From: Glaciimonas immobilis
GTDB lineage: Bacteria; Pseudomonadota; Gammaproteobacteria; Burkholderiales; Burkholderiaceae_D
Direction: 5' to 3'
Assembly: GCF_011947285.1 (NCBI RefSeq)
Contig: NZ_JAAOZT010000002.1
Coordinates: 806,001 to 870,000, forward strand
Length of the DNA stretch: 64,000 nt
Below the pieces are notes generated by a model. It did no database searches. It worked only from the letters and a program-made list of their open reading frames with translations, and was not told the DNA's origin. A program made the translations under genes and the position numbers. Of the stretch, positions 1 through 8,801 are shown piece after piece; positions within the stretch are counted from its first letter, which is position 1, and every line of letters starts with the position of its first letter.

Positions 1-279
1 CTTATTAATCAGTCCACGATCAATTAGGCCAGCTGAATAGCGAGCACCTTTCCCATCAATTGCAACAAAATCTCGCCCACTCAGATTTTTGGCTTTTTCG
101 CTTTTATTGTAAATGATTACCAGGTACGTATACTGTCCGTGAGCAGAATCAATTCGATGGTTTTTGGCGGTCATTTCCATTTCCGCGCGCTGACTTTCTG
201 TGATAACCGTATTATTTTCAGCATGAGCCGTAGAAAAAAACAAACAAATAAGAGCAGCGTACAGAAAGCGGGATTTCAT
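1..279 (-). CDS. Exported protein of unknown function (3' end beyond window)
   Basis: An open frame reads on the minus strand from an ATG at 279 to the window edge, 93 codons without a stop. The first 20 residues form a clear Sec signal peptide: MKSR, then a hydrophobic stretch, then a THA-type cleavage site before AENN. The visible mature part has alternating strands (YTYLVIIYNKSEKAKN, then DFVAIDGKGARYSAG), which faintly recalls extracellular Ig-like DUF4352 domains; that resemblance is a guess. An AGG lies about 9 bases before the ATG as a weak ribosome site. The C-terminus is missing, so neither length nor family can be judged. Confidence 0.6.
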   Translation of the reverse strand, partial: MKSRFLYAALICLFFSTAHAENNTVITESQRAEMEMTAKNHRIDSAHGQYTYLVIIYNKSEKAKNLSGRDFVAIDGKGARYSAGLIDRGLINK

Positions 280-636
280 TATATCTAACCTGTTCGGGAT
301 AAGAAGAGCGACATGGAGAGTTTATTAATTACCAAATATTGGCGAGTCCATTGAAATTATTAGAAGAAGCCAAAGCTATAGGGGCCCGGTGGGATCGGCA
401 ACAACAATCTTGGTATGTTCCAATCAACAATCTGCAATTATTGATATAGACGTAGCACAATAACACAGCACAAACGATTGGGACGACTGTAAATGTCGCA
501 TATTGTATGCTTCGCTCCCACCAGGCCAACAATGCGAGCGCTTGCTTTGGCATAGCAAATGATTGCCGGATTGACCAGGTCGTCCACCACATCTCAGGGG
601 AAATTTGCACAAAAGGTAAGCGCGAATGCTGGTCGG
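280..636. other. Intergenic region without recognisable gene
   Basis: This 357-bp stretch separates two minus-strand genes. A minus-strand open frame (329-610) contains a hydrophobic segment but matches nothing I recognise and has no good ribosome site. It should hold the promoter of the exported-protein gene and the end of the dppA-like transcript. No terminator hairpin with a T-run was seen. Confidence 0.4.
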
Positions 637-2247
637 TTATTGCGCCAAATCAACATGTTGAAATTCATACTCACTGAATACCGACATTTTGAACCCGATT
701 ACGTTTTTACGGATGGCAGCGTACCGTACTGCGTGAGCGATGGTGATCCACGGGGCTTCTTCATGCACGATCACCTGCGCTTTTTCATACAGCGCGGCGC
801 GCTCTGCCTGACGCGGGGTGCGCTTAGCTTGCTGGATCAAGGTCTCGAAGGCAGGATTGCACCAGCGTGCTTTATTACCGCCGCCTGGAATCGCATCACA
901 ACCTAACAAAGTCGCAAAAAAATTGTCTGGATCGCCATTGTCGCCGTTCCATCCGTACATCATTACCTGTTGTTCACCTTGATTACTGCGCTTGATGTAC
1001 TCCGCCCAGTCGTAGGTGACCAGCCTTGCCCTGATCCCGATTTTAGCCCAGTCTGCCTGCATAAGCTCTGCCATGCGCTTGCCATTGGGGTTGTAGGGAC
1101 GGGTCGCGGATAGGTACCACAAATCAATATCCGCGCCGTTCGGATAGCCTGCCTTGGTCAACAGCGCCTTCGCTTTCACGAGATCAAAAGCATCGTCCAC
1201 AACCTTGTCGTTATAGGACCAGAGCGTGGGCGGAATTGGATTTTTAGCCAATACGCCTGCGCCTTGAAAAACGATCTTCAATATCGCCTGCTTATCGGTC
1301 GCCATCCTCAGCGCCTGGCGGACTAATTTATTGTCAAATGGCTTTTTATCGACATTAAAGGCAACGTAGCCCACGTTTAGGCCTTCTTTGCTGAGTAAAG
1401 TGAATGCAGGATTGGCTTTGATCAAAGGAATATCCGCCGGTTTCGGCAGGGTCATTACCTGACATTCATTGGCGTTGAGTTTGGCGTACCTGACAGAAGC
1501 ATCCGGTGTAATGGCAAAAATCAGGTAATCAATTTTTGGACGCCCGCCCCAATAACCATCGAATGCCTTGTAACGAATAACGGCATCCTTTTGATAGGAG
1601 ACAAACTGAAACGGTCCAGTACCAACCGGCTCGCGATTGATGACATCTTGCAGGCCCAGCGTCTTCATCTTTTCGGCATATTCCGCCGACATGATAGACG
1701 TGAAATCCATGCCAAGATTAGCGATAAACGGGGCCTCAGGATGCTTGAGCGTGAATACCACTGTGTAGTCGTCGCGCTTCTCCACTTTATCGATGATTTT
1801 ATCCATTCCCATGTCCAGATAGTACGCAAAGCTTTGCCCGGACGGCAGTTGATGGAAAGGATGGTGAGGGTCACCCATGCGGTTAAAGGAGAACAATACA
1901 TCATCGGCATTAAAATCACGCGAGGGCTTAAAGCGCGCATTACTTTGAAACTTAACGCCACGCCTTAAATTAAAAGTATAAGTTAAACCATCTTCAGAAG
2001 TCTTCCAGGATTCGGCTAATGCGGGCACAATTTTGGTGCTACCGGTCTCAAACTCGACCAGCCGATTAAAGACCGGCACCGATGAAGCCTGAAATGATAT
2101 GGCGGAGGTGTAGAGTTGCGGATCAAATCCTTCAGGACTACCCTCTGAACAAAATACCAAAGTCTTGGCGGCGATAGCGCCAGCCCCATGCAGCGTCAAA
2201 ATGGCGAGCAGACTGGCCTTCATCATCCAATTCCATTTGTATTGCAT
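637..2247 (-). CDS. dppA: ABC transporter periplasmic oligo/dipeptide-binding protein (DppA-like)
   Basis: A solute-binding protein of family 5 (SBP_bac_5), 536 aa, the usual length for DppA. It captures di- or oligopeptides in the periplasm and delivers them to an ABC permease. Residues 1-27 are a signal peptide. The family landmarks are visible: FCSEGSPEGFDPQ at the mature N-terminus, LAESWKTSEDGLTYTFNLR, GTGPF near the middle, and a C-terminal MYGWNGDNGDPDNF segment typical of dipeptide-binding members. The ATG at 2247 has GGAAG about 6 bases upstream; an internal ATG pair eight codons later is an alternative. No permease or ATPase gene is adjacent, so it is an orphan receptor that must use a transporter encoded elsewhere. 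The specificity is inferred. Confidence 0.85.
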   Translation of the reverse strand: MQYKWNWMMKASLLAILTLHGAGAIAAKTLVFCSEGSPEGFDPQLYTSAISFQASSVPVFNRLVEFETGSTKIVPALAESWKTSEDGLTYTFNLRRGVKFQSNARFKPSRDFNADDVLFSFNRMGDPHHPFHQLPSGQSFAYYLDMGMDKIIDKVEKRDDYTVVFTLKHPEAPFIANLGMDFTSIMSAEYAEKMKTLGLQDVINREPVGTGPFQFVSYQKDAVIRYKAFDGYWGGRPKIDYLIFAITPDASVRYAKLNANECQVMTLPKPADIPLIKANPAFTLLSKEGLNVGYVAFNVDKKPFDNKLVRQALRMATDKQAILKIVFQGAGVLAKNPIPPTLWSYNDKVVDDAFDLVKAKALLTKAGYPNGADIDLWYLSATRPYNPNGKRMAELMQADWAKIGIRARLVTYDWAEYIKRSNQGEQQVMMYGWNGDNGDPDNFFATLLGCDAIPGGGNKARWCNPAFETLIQQAKRTPRQAERAALYEKAQVIVHEEAPWITIAHAVRYAAIRKNVIGFKMSVFSEYEFQHVDLAQ

Positions 2248-2458
2248 AAGTGTCTTCCGATCAGGTTGCGCGTAAAAAATAAATATAACGCGCCATGTGC
2301 AATGTTGACAGTTCTTTTTAAGATACCGTCAAGATGCAATGACCGCCACAAAAATAACCGATATCGGGTCGATATTTACCTTAAGGCGCCACTTTGGCGG
2401 AAGTCAAACAATGGGAATGCCCATCGAATCAAAAAAGGGATTGATACCAACATGTGAA

Positions 2459-2479
2459 ACGGACGCACAAGGCGTCCGT
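2459..2479 (-). terminator. Terminator-like hairpin after the stress-type gene
   Basis: A perfect 8-bp stem (ACGGACGC / GCGTCCGT, loop of 5) lies about 50 bases past the stop codon of the 2526-3185 gene. On the minus strand it is followed by only three T residues, so it is weak as an intrinsic terminator. Confidence 0.35.
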
Positions 2480-2525
2480 CGTATTAAGTCCTGCATGCAA
2501 CAACGGAAGTGCTCCGATGGCAATT

Positions 2526-3185
2526 TTAGAGTGTGTCGTTATCAGGAGCGTCGGCAACCGAGCGGCCCGTGATGACACCGCCCGACTTGCCCATAATGTC
2601 ATCGTAGGGAGTCTGCGCCATATGGAACGGATAAGCGCGCGATGGAAAATAATCGCTATTTTCAGATCCTGTCGGGATGTCTGGATTGTCTACTAACGCG
2701 GGCCGAATCTGCGCACGTTCTGCCGCGATCTCTTCGATTGAATACGGTCTCGCGGCAGGATCGAAACGACTATATCCGCCCTCGCGCCAGTTATGCACCT
2801 GCTTTTCGATATCCAGCGCGCCAGCGTTACGCAGAGCGGATTGCGCTACCGGAACCAGTGCGTCATCCACGACTGAAATCGCGACGACGACATGTCCTCG
2901 CCTGATGGCCTCGGAATAATGCCCGATATCTTCATGACTACGGCCAAATAATTGTGCCAGAAGGTCGCGCAAACTGTCCGCTACGCCGCCTGATTGTGTT
3001 TCTAGGCTGGTCACTGCTGCGTGACCTTCGTGCATCCGCACATGCACATCGGAGGCATCAAAACCCGAGGCAATCAGTGCATCCTGTGCCCGTTGAGCTG
3101 CCAGATAATTATCGAAAACACCGACCACGGTTTGAGTTGCTGAAGTTGGCGTTGCTACGGGTGTTGTTGGGTCTATCGATGACAT
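2526..3185 (-). CDS. General-stress-protein (YflT-like) domain protein
   Basis: A 219-aa soluble protein. Residues about 18-130 (TVVGVFDNYLAAQRAQDALI, then SDVHVRMHEG, then HYSEAIRRGHVVVAISV) follow the pattern of the heat-induced stress YflT / general stress 17M-like domain: a beta-alpha-beta fold starting with a VGVFD strand and an alternating helix. The C-terminal 90 residues are polar and probably disordered. I chose the ATG at 3185, because AAAGGAG lies 5 bases upstream; the GTG two codons earlier would overlap that ribosome site. It stands alone. The biochemical function of this family is unknown; stress-induced expression is only inferred from relatives. Confidence 0.65.
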   Translation of the reverse strand: MSSIDPTTPVATPTSATQTVVGVFDNYLAAQRAQDALIASGFDASDVHVRMHEGHAAVTSLETQSGGVADSLRDLLAQLFGRSHEDIGHYSEAIRRGHVVVAISVVDDALVPVAQSALRNAGALDIEKQVHNWREGGYSRFDPAARPYSIEEIAAERAQIRPALVDNPDIPTGSENSDYFPSRAYPFHMAQTPYDDIMGKSGGVITGRSVADAPDNDTL

Positions 3186-3454
3186 GGGCACTCCTTTACA
3201 TTTTAGCGGCCTTCAAATCAATCAATTTATTCCGAGGTACCCTCGTCTGTAACTAACGCCGACAAGGCATCGAGATGTTTTACTCTCCCCATTCTGACCA
3301 AATATTGCTATTTAAGTTCTTCCATTTTGCCGTCGCCCGGTGGCAACCGCATAGTCTTGCATCGGCAAAACGGCCAAGCCCGACCTTCCGCTTTAATGCG
3401 ACCTAATCGTCTCCATACGGCACCGAAACACATCCAAGCGTACGCAATTGCATG

Positions 3455-4099
3455 TCAGGCGCTGGAAGACCAGTTAAAAATCAAGTCAGCGCGCCCTTGT
3501 GTTGCGGCAATCAGAACAGCATTCGGTTCATCCGTTTGGCTGACCCATGCACGGGCAGACTGTTCATCCCGACCAAATTGCCTATGACGCGCAATCAGTC
3601 GTTCTTGTCGAATCTCAGACGGGATATCCAGATACCAGGTCGCGTCGAGCAAGCCGCTAATTTGTCGCCAGTGGCCGCGGTCCAATAAGAGGTAGTTACC
3701 CTCTGTGATGACGCATTGGATTTCTGGCGTGATGGCGATTGCATTAGCAATTGGCTCATCGAACTCCCGCCTGAATTCGGGCGCATACACCACCTCGCCA
3801 GAGGGCTGATCGCGTAATCTTTTGAGAAGCGCAACATATCCGGCGCTGTTAAATGTGTCTTCAGCACCCTTCCGATCACGCCGCTTCAAGCGGTCCAATT
3901 CGCTATTAGCGAGGTGAAAACCATCCATCGGCACCGCAATGGCCTGTCCTGGCAAACCCGCTACCAGTGCTTCCGAGAACGTCGACTTGCCCGAACCAGG
4001 CTGCCCGACGACGCCAAGGATAATCCGGTGTCCACCTGTTAAGCGCTCCCGTAATTTCGCCAAACAAGCGTCCATCGTCAACGTTTTTGTAGTTGTCAT
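3455..4099 (-). CDS. Nucleoside/fructose-kinase-like P-loop protein
   Basis: A 214-aa P-loop NTPase of the phosphoribulokinase/uridine kinase/pantothenate kinase superfamily, similar in layout to YggC and FrcK. It shows a Walker A motif, GQPGSGKST, near residue 32, followed by VPMDGFHLAN (the substrate-binding DGFH typical of this group), then YAPEFRREFDEP and VITEGNYLLLD, a Walker-B-like strand. The expected reaction is ATP-dependent phosphorylation of a small polyol, sugar or nucleoside; the substrate cannot be read from sequence. I chose the ATG at 4099 (MTTTK), which has AAAGGA about 7 bases upstream, over an upstream in-frame ATG. It faces a ROK regulator, an arrangement known for sugar-use loci, but no sugar transporter is present. 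Confidence 0.75.
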   Translation of the reverse strand: MTTTKTLTMDACLAKLRERLTGGHRIILGVVGQPGSGKSTFSEALVAGLPGQAIAVPMDGFHLANSELDRLKRRDRKGAEDTFNSAGYVALLKRLRDQPSGEVVYAPEFRREFDEPIANAIAITPEIQCVITEGNYLLLDRGHWRQISGLLDATWYLDIPSEIRQERLIARHRQFGRDEQSARAWVSQTDEPNAVLIAATQGRADLIFNWSSSA

Positions 4100-4429
4100 C
4101 CCTAAATCCTTTACGTTTGTAATTATGATTTCGCACCGGGAGATGCATGCCATCTGAGGTGATTAAGTTAACGAATAACAAGTGCATTTGTTTTATTAAT
4201 CTATTCGGAATATATTCGCTTGCGTGAGTAGAATAATTTCACATGAGAAACTATTTATAGTTCACAAAGTGCCATCTCGATGCCCGGGCACGCATAAAGA
4301 GAAGGACCGCATGACAATTAAATTTACTGTAGCACTAACTTCCATTGGCGATCAACAGCGCGACTATGGCAGCATGACGACCTTTTTTCTCTGTCATCTA
4401 CAAAAACAACTTCTAGCTTTCAATTCCAA
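4100..4429. promoter_or_regulatory. Divergent promoter region between kinase and ROK regulator genes
   Basis: This 330-bp spacer lies between divergently transcribed genes and must carry both promoters. It is AT-rich around 4160-4220. No clear palindromic operator could be picked out by eye. A short possible leader frame occupies its right end and is listed separately. Confidence 0.4.
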
Positions 4430-4433
4430 TTGA
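4311..4433 (+). CDS. Possible 40-aa leader peptide overlapping the ROK start
   Basis: An ATG at 4311 is preceded by GAAGGA at a usable distance and opens a 40-codon frame (MTIKFTVALTS...) whose TGA stop overlaps the TTG start of the ROK gene as TTGA. The arrangement would fit translational coupling. The peptide has no recognisable similarity, so it may be only a chance frame. Confidence 0.2.
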   Translation: MTIKFTVALTSIGDQQRDYGSMTTFFLCHLQKQLLAFNSN

Positions 4434-5668
4434 ATAAATCGGTCGGCTCATCAACAGTGTCAGCGGGCTTTCGTCCGCACGCGTCCCATCAAATTGGCAC
4501 ACGTCAGTTTCCCGAGCGCGTGGTACTTCAAGCGCTGCGCACGCATGGCAGCATGCCAAAAACGGAGTTGGTACGAATCACCACTCTGGGTATTCAGGCG
4601 GTTGCGCTTATTATTAAACGCTTGATAGACGAAGGTTTGATAATCAAGCTGGAGACATTGCGCGGGAAAATTGGCGAGCCCTCTGTTTCCTTTGCGCTGA
4701 ATCCGGAGGGCGCTTTATCCATTGGCATCAAGGTCGGTCGCCGCAGCATGGATATTCTTCTGCTGGATTTTTTGGGGCAGGTCCGTGAGCGTTTCACGCT
4801 ATGCTATTCTTTTCCTGATCCCGAAGAGTTGTTCGCAGAAATCGACTTGCAACTTAAAAAAATGCGTAAATCGCCAGGGCTGAAAAAAGCGCGGCGATTA
4901 AGTGGCATCGGCATTGCGGCACCGCTGACATTAAGCGGCTGGCATAAACTTTTGAATGTACATCCGCATCAAGCTAACCAGTGGCTGCGCATTAATTTTG
5001 CCCGGCAGATGCAGGATATAACCGTTCTGCCTGTGCAGTTCTGTAAAGACACAGCAGCGGCGTGCGTCGCCGAACTGGTGACGGGCGAAGGCCGTAACAT
5101 CAATAGTTTTTTGTATATTTTTGTCGATACTTTTATTGGCGGTGGCGTGGTGATTGATGGGCATCTGCGAGGAGGCTTGCATGGCAACGCTGGTGCGCTT
5201 GCCTCCATCCCGGTGAGATTGGCAAGACCAGACGACGCCGCGCTACCAGAACAGTTATTAAGTGAAGCCTCGCTAATAACGCTGGAACGGACATTTGTAG
5301 CTGCAGATCTCGACCCTCTTGCATTATTTGATCAGCGTGTGCTGGAAGAGCCCTGGCTGACCCACACCCGCACCTGCCTAGATGGCGCAGGTTGCGCCAT
5401 TGGGCTGGCGATTGACAGCGCAACTTGCCTGCTTGACCTGGACGCGGTGATTATTGACGGATCTTGTGACCGTGCTTTGCTGGAAAAACTACGAACAGAA
5501 ATAGAAAGAGCAATGAATTACTACTGCTGGGAGGGTATTGCCCGTCCCGCAATTCATGCTGGCACAATTGGATCGAATGCGCACGCCATTGGCGCTGCCC
5601 TGCTTCCGCTCTACGCTAACTTTGCGCCGAATCATAGTTTATTTATCAAGGAAAATAAACGACGTTGA
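4430..5668 (+). CDS. ROK-family transcriptional regulator
   Basis: A 412-aa repressor-type ROK protein. Residues about 30-80 form a winged helix-turn-helix (VVLQALRTHGSMPKTELVR, then AVALIIKRLIDEGLI), with the GT-Q segment that usually precedes it visible as HQIGTRQFPE. The rest is the ROK ATPase-like fold: SIGIKVGRRSMDILLLDFLG, GIAAPLTLSGW, FVDTFIGGGVVIDGHLRGG, and a conserved C-terminal GSCDRALL region. The zinc-binding cysteine cluster of sugar-kinase ROK members is not obvious. Such proteins sense sugars and repress sugar genes. The only start long enough to keep the winged helix is TTG at 4430, without a strong ribosome site. The divergent kinase gene is the likely target. Confidence 0.8.
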   Translation: MNKSVGSSTVSAGFRPHASHQIGTRQFPERVVLQALRTHGSMPKTELVRITTLGIQAVALIIKRLIDEGLIIKLETLRGKIGEPSVSFALNPEGALSIGIKVGRRSMDILLLDFLGQVRERFTLCYSFPDPEELFAEIDLQLKKMRKSPGLKKARRLSGIGIAAPLTLSGWHKLLNVHPHQANQWLRINFARQMQDITVLPVQFCKDTAAACVAELVTGEGRNINSFLYIFVDTFIGGGVVIDGHLRGGLHGNAGALASIPVRLARPDDAALPEQLLSEASLITLERTFVAADLDPLALFDQRVLEEPWLTHTRTCLDGAGCAIGLAIDSATCLLDLDAVIIDGSCDRALLEKLRTEIERAMNYYCWEGIARPAIHAGTIGSNAHAIGAALLPLYANFAPNHSLFIKENKRR

Positions 5669-5756
5669 AGGGAGCAGCGTGATCGCCCCTAGGCGCGTGC
5701 AGCATGCATATCGGTGGTTTGGCTTGGATATAATTAGTGGCGTCGTTAACGCTCTA

Positions 5757-6278
5757 TCAGGTCTTCACAGACCTGCTCCAAACCATTAACTTTGCGAGTA
5801 GTAGTTGTACAACCTCGCCCTTTTGGTTAAAGGTTTGGGATCGTGCCTGAATAAAGCCCCGGTCCGGACGTGAGCGGGACGGCGTGACAGAAATCACTTC
5901 GGTTACAACATGCAACACATCATCAGGTCTGGTAGCCTGCGGCCAGGTAATTTCTCCACCAGCGCCAATAATACCGCCAGCCAATGGCATGCCACTCTCC
6001 ACTAACAATCGCATGGTTATCCCTGCGGTATGCCAACCGCTTGCAGCCAAACCGCCAAAGAACGTGCTTTTAGCCGCTTCCTCATCCAGATGAAAAGGCT
6101 GCGGATCAAATTGCTGCGCGTAACGCTTGATTTCGTCAGCAGTTATCTGCCGCGACGCCGACGTAAATTGCTGGCCGGTTACGATGTCCTCCAAGTACAG
6201 TCGCGGCGCTTTGCTGGTATTCGCAGCATTGGCATTAGCGAGATTGCCGCTGTCGATTGGAGAACGAACGTAGGGCAT
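5757..6278 (-). CDS. MaoC-family (R)-specific enoyl-CoA hydratase-like protein
   Basis: A 173-aa single hot-dog-fold hydratase. The catalytic Asp/His signature is visible as FDPQPFHLDEEAA (about residues 57-69), followed by GGLAASGWHTAG, the helix that caps the acyl tunnel. The family hydrates trans-2-enoyl thioesters to (R)-3-hydroxyacyl-CoA; relatives feed PHA synthesis or act in fatty acid metabolism. The first 25 residues look like a polar extension. The ATG at 6278 has AAGGAG 5 bases upstream. It is convergent with the ROK gene and is followed by no partner enzyme, so its pathway cannot be assigned from context. Confidence 0.8.
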   Translation of the reverse strand: MPYVRSPIDSGNLANANAANTSKAPRLYLEDIVTGQQFTSASRQITADEIKRYAQQFDPQPFHLDEEAAKSTFFGGLAASGWHTAGITMRLLVESGMPLAGGIIGAGGEITWPQATRPDDVLHVVTEVISVTPSRSRPDRGFIQARSQTFNQKGEVVQLLLAKLMVWSRSVKT

Positions 6279-6366
6279 GATGGCTCCTTTTTGTCTGATT
6301 ATTATTAGAATGTGCTGTCTTTATGCTTATAGATGCTTATCGTGACAGAAGCCCGGCAAGAACCGA

Positions 6367-7035
6367 TTATTCGGTTTCGTCCTGATGCTCCAGACCTTCG
6401 TTTGGCAATATGTGCCCGAGTTTGGCTGCCTTGGTATCCAGATAGCGCGTGTTAAAAGGATTTCTGTTTAAGATTAACGGGATACGCTCGACTACCGGGA
6501 CGCCCATTTTTTTGAGCGCATCCATCTTGCGCGGATTATTCGTCATCAGGCGCAAAGTTTTGATACCGAGATATTGCAGCATCGGCTCACACATTCCGTA
6601 ATGTCGTAAATCGTCCGCAAAGCCGAGTTGCTGGTTGGCCTCTACCGTATCCGCTCCAGAATCCTGAATGTGGTAAGCACGAATCTTATTGAGCAAGCCT
6701 ATGCCGCGGCCTTCCTGGCGCAAATACAGCACCGCACCGCGTCCTTCTGCTGCAATTTGCTGCAACGAACCCTCGAGTTGCGCCCCGCAATCGCAGCGTT
6801 GACTAAATAGTGCGTCGCCTGTCAGGCATTCTGAATGAATCCGCGCCAAGACCGGCAAGCCGTCATTGACGTCGCCCAAGACTAATGCCAAATGTTCTTT
6901 CCCGGAAGGATGATCGATAAAGGCATGCAGTTGGAACGTCGCCCAAGGCGTCGGCAGAGCGCAGGAAGTGACATATTCCAATGATTCATGGATTTGGGCA
7001 GCGGCGGCATTGTTAGGTGTTATATGGGTGCTCAT
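6367..7035 (-). CDS. ribA: GTP cyclohydrolase II
   Basis: A 222-aa enzyme that opens the imidazole ring of GTP, the first committed step of riboflavin synthesis, in the cytoplasm. Visible landmarks are the zinc-binding cysteines in [15 protein letters not shown], the substrate loop [10 protein letters not shown], and the NNPRKMDAL segment in the C-terminal half. The length fits stand-alone RibA. It is not fused to a RibB domain. The gene sits alone here, with no FMN riboswitch visible upstream and a weak ribosome site before the ATG at 7035. Confidence 0.92.
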   Translation of the reverse strand: MSTHITPNNAAAAQIHESLEYVTSCALPTPWATFQLHAFIDHPSGKEHLALVLGDVNDGLPVLARIHSECLTGDALFSQRCDCGAQLEGSLQQIAAEGRGAVLYLRQEGRGIGLLNKIRAYHIQDSGADTVEANQQLGFADDLRHYGMCEPMLQYLGIKTLRLMTNNPRKMDALKKMGVPVVERIPLILNRNPFNTRYLDTKAAKLGHILPNEGLEHQDETE

Positions 7036-7110
7036 TAGTTAGATACGTAACTTCAATATAAAAAGCACGTCACAGGACAAATGACGTGCCTTGCCAACGG
7101 ATTAAATAAT

Positions 7111-7625
7111 TCAGGCTGGAATTAATTCAGTCATCGTACTACGAGAATGCAATAGTGCGCTGGCCACCGCCTCTTCGCCCATTGCCATCCTCTCTGTATG
7201 AATGAAGTTGATGTTACTCAGGCCGATAAAGCCTAATACTTTACGCAGGTAGGTTTCATGAAAATCCATGGCCTTTGCGGCGCCGTGGCCTACTACCGCC
7301 ACGTGACTGAATATGATGACTTTTTTGCCAGTTACAATCCTGCCAGACCAGTTTCGATTTATGTAAACGTCAGTCCGGCGCGCGCAACATGATCGATCCA
7401 AGCCTGCTAATTTGCGCTTATCGGAAAATTGTACATCGGCGCGCCGATAACGATTACATCCGCGGGCAGTAATTCTTCAACCAGAGCGTCCGAGAGTTTA
7501 ACCGTTTCGGACAGTTCCGGCGTGGGTTACGTTAATTAGGGAATAAAATGCGCCCATCGTTTGCGCTGTCAAACGCGGTACTGGATTGGCAGTTAAAGCC
7601 CGTTCCCCAATAATATCGCGAGGTT
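7111..7625 (-). pseudogene. azoR: Decayed FMN-dependent NADH-azoreductase gene
   Basis: Reading the minus strand gives broken but unmistakable AzoR segments in order: TANPVPRLTAQTMGAFYS, then after a frame change SDALVEELLPADVIVIGAPMYNF, QAWIDHVARAGLTFT, and finally AKAMDFHETYLRKVLGFIGL with the C-terminal ERMAMGEEAVA. In-frame stop codons interrupt the middle part (after PISAN, after LTFT and after LAGL), at least one frameshift is needed, and the N-terminal flavin-binding start is missing. Intact AzoR is about 200 aa and reduces quinones and azo compounds with NADH. The downstream 96-codon open frame is only the tail of this gene. The neighbouring pirin gene is intact, and azoR-pirin pairs are common in proteobacteria. 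Confidence 0.88.
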
Positions 7626-7758
7626 AAAGTGTCCATGTTGCAGGAAACTCACCCCCCCACTAGTGCAATCACGCCTTTGTTACCAATACTACGGTTCAGA
7701 TAGCAGACAAAAGAAGGCCCAGCTTCAGTTGAGCCTGAATAAAATGTTGCTAACCAAA

Positions 7759-8478
7759 TTAATATGGCAGATCGAACACCAGTATCTCTGTCGTCTCGCC
7801 AGTTTCAGTGCTGCCTGCGCCGCTAAGGGTGATCAGGCTTTCGTCCGAAATTTTAAGCGCATCGCCTGTCATCAAGACGGTCCCGTTCACGCTGATCGCC
7901 CCCCGAATCACGTGGACGTACCCAGTACGACCAGCCGCCAAGTCGTGCGTCAGTATGTCTTCTTTGCCCGGCAAAGCGGCAAAGATACTAGCATCCTGAT
8001 GAATCAAAACCGAACCGTCACGACCATCGGATGAGGCAATTAAGCGCAACTGGCCTTGCTTGGCGGCCGGTGTAAAATGTTTCTCTTCATACCCTGGTGG
8101 AATGCCTTTTACACTCGGCTCAATCCAGATTTGCAGGAAATGCAACGGGTCGCTCGCCGAACTATTAAATTCGCTATGCCGTACGCCAGTGCCCGCACTC
8201 ATCCGCTGGACATCACCGTAGTGCAAAACTGATCCTGTTCCAAGGCTATCCTTGTGCTCTAAGGCGCCATCCAGCACGAAAGAAATGATCTCCATATCCC
8301 TATGACCATGCGTACCAAAGCCCTGCCCCGGTGTCACACGATCTTCATTGATGACCAGCAGGGGTCCAAAACCCATGTGCTGCGGATCCTGATAGTGACC
8401 AAATGAAAAAGTATGTCTGGATTGCAGCCATCCATGGTCTGCCACGCCGCGATCACTGCTTTTACGTAGTTGTAACAT
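7759..8478 (-). CDS. Pirin-family protein (YhhW-like)
   Basis: A 239-aa bicupin. The metal-binding pirin signature is clear: FGTHGHRDMEIISFVLDG near residues 55-72, with a further histidine and acidic residue in MSAGTGVRHSEFN. The C-terminal cupin (ASIFAALPGKEDILTHDLAAGR) resembles YhhW-type quercetin dioxygenases. Members bind iron or other divalent metals and some cleave quercetin in vitro, but the cellular role is unsettled. The ATG at 8478 follows a GGAA at usable spacing. It lies next to the decayed azoR, which suggests the pair once formed a quinone or electrophile detoxification unit. Confidence 0.85.
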   Translation of the reverse strand: MLQLRKSSDRGVADHGWLQSRHTFSFGHYQDPQHMGFGPLLVINEDRVTPGQGFGTHGHRDMEIISFVLDGALEHKDSLGTGSVLHYGDVQRMSAGTGVRHSEFNSSASDPLHFLQIWIEPSVKGIPPGYEEKHFTPAAKQGQLRLIASSDGRDGSVLIHQDASIFAALPGKEDILTHDLAAGRTGYVHVIRGAISVNGTVLMTGDALKISDESLITLSGAGSTETGETTEILVFDLPY

Positions 8479-8801
8479 GATATTTTCCGTTCCTTATTGA
8501 CGATAGTTTCGATCGATAAACTGCGTTGTTCGGACACCTCTTTCATTCTTCGATTGCCCGGCGCCGTAACCATGGGTGCCATTATGGACGTCAACAAACC
8601 AAAACAAAAACGGAAAGTTTTCATATCTATCATCGAAAAATTCGAACAACGCCTTTAGGGCTTTCTTTTAGTGATCTGCATCAGCTTTCCCGCTAATGTT
8701 AATTCTCGATAACCCAACAATAAACCAGTAAAATCCATCAAAACAGCATCAACCCTATCCCTAAACTGGTGCGCCTGTTAGACTTCCCCCCTTTTCTGTC
8801 A
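8479..8801. promoter_or_regulatory. Divergent spacer between pirin and dbpA
   Basis: This 323-bp spacer separates divergent genes and should hold both promoters. No coding sequence or strong palindrome was recognised. The open frame running through it on the minus strand has no support. Confidence 0.35.

Noticed and set aside
329-610. Minus-strand open frame with a hydrophobic stretch
   Set aside because: No ribosome site or known motif; overlapping frames are equally open. Left as intergenic.
5804-5813. GTTGTACAAC palindrome resembling part of the idi-ispH hairpin arm
   Set aside because: It lies inside the MaoC coding sequence and shares only about nine bases, as expected by chance.
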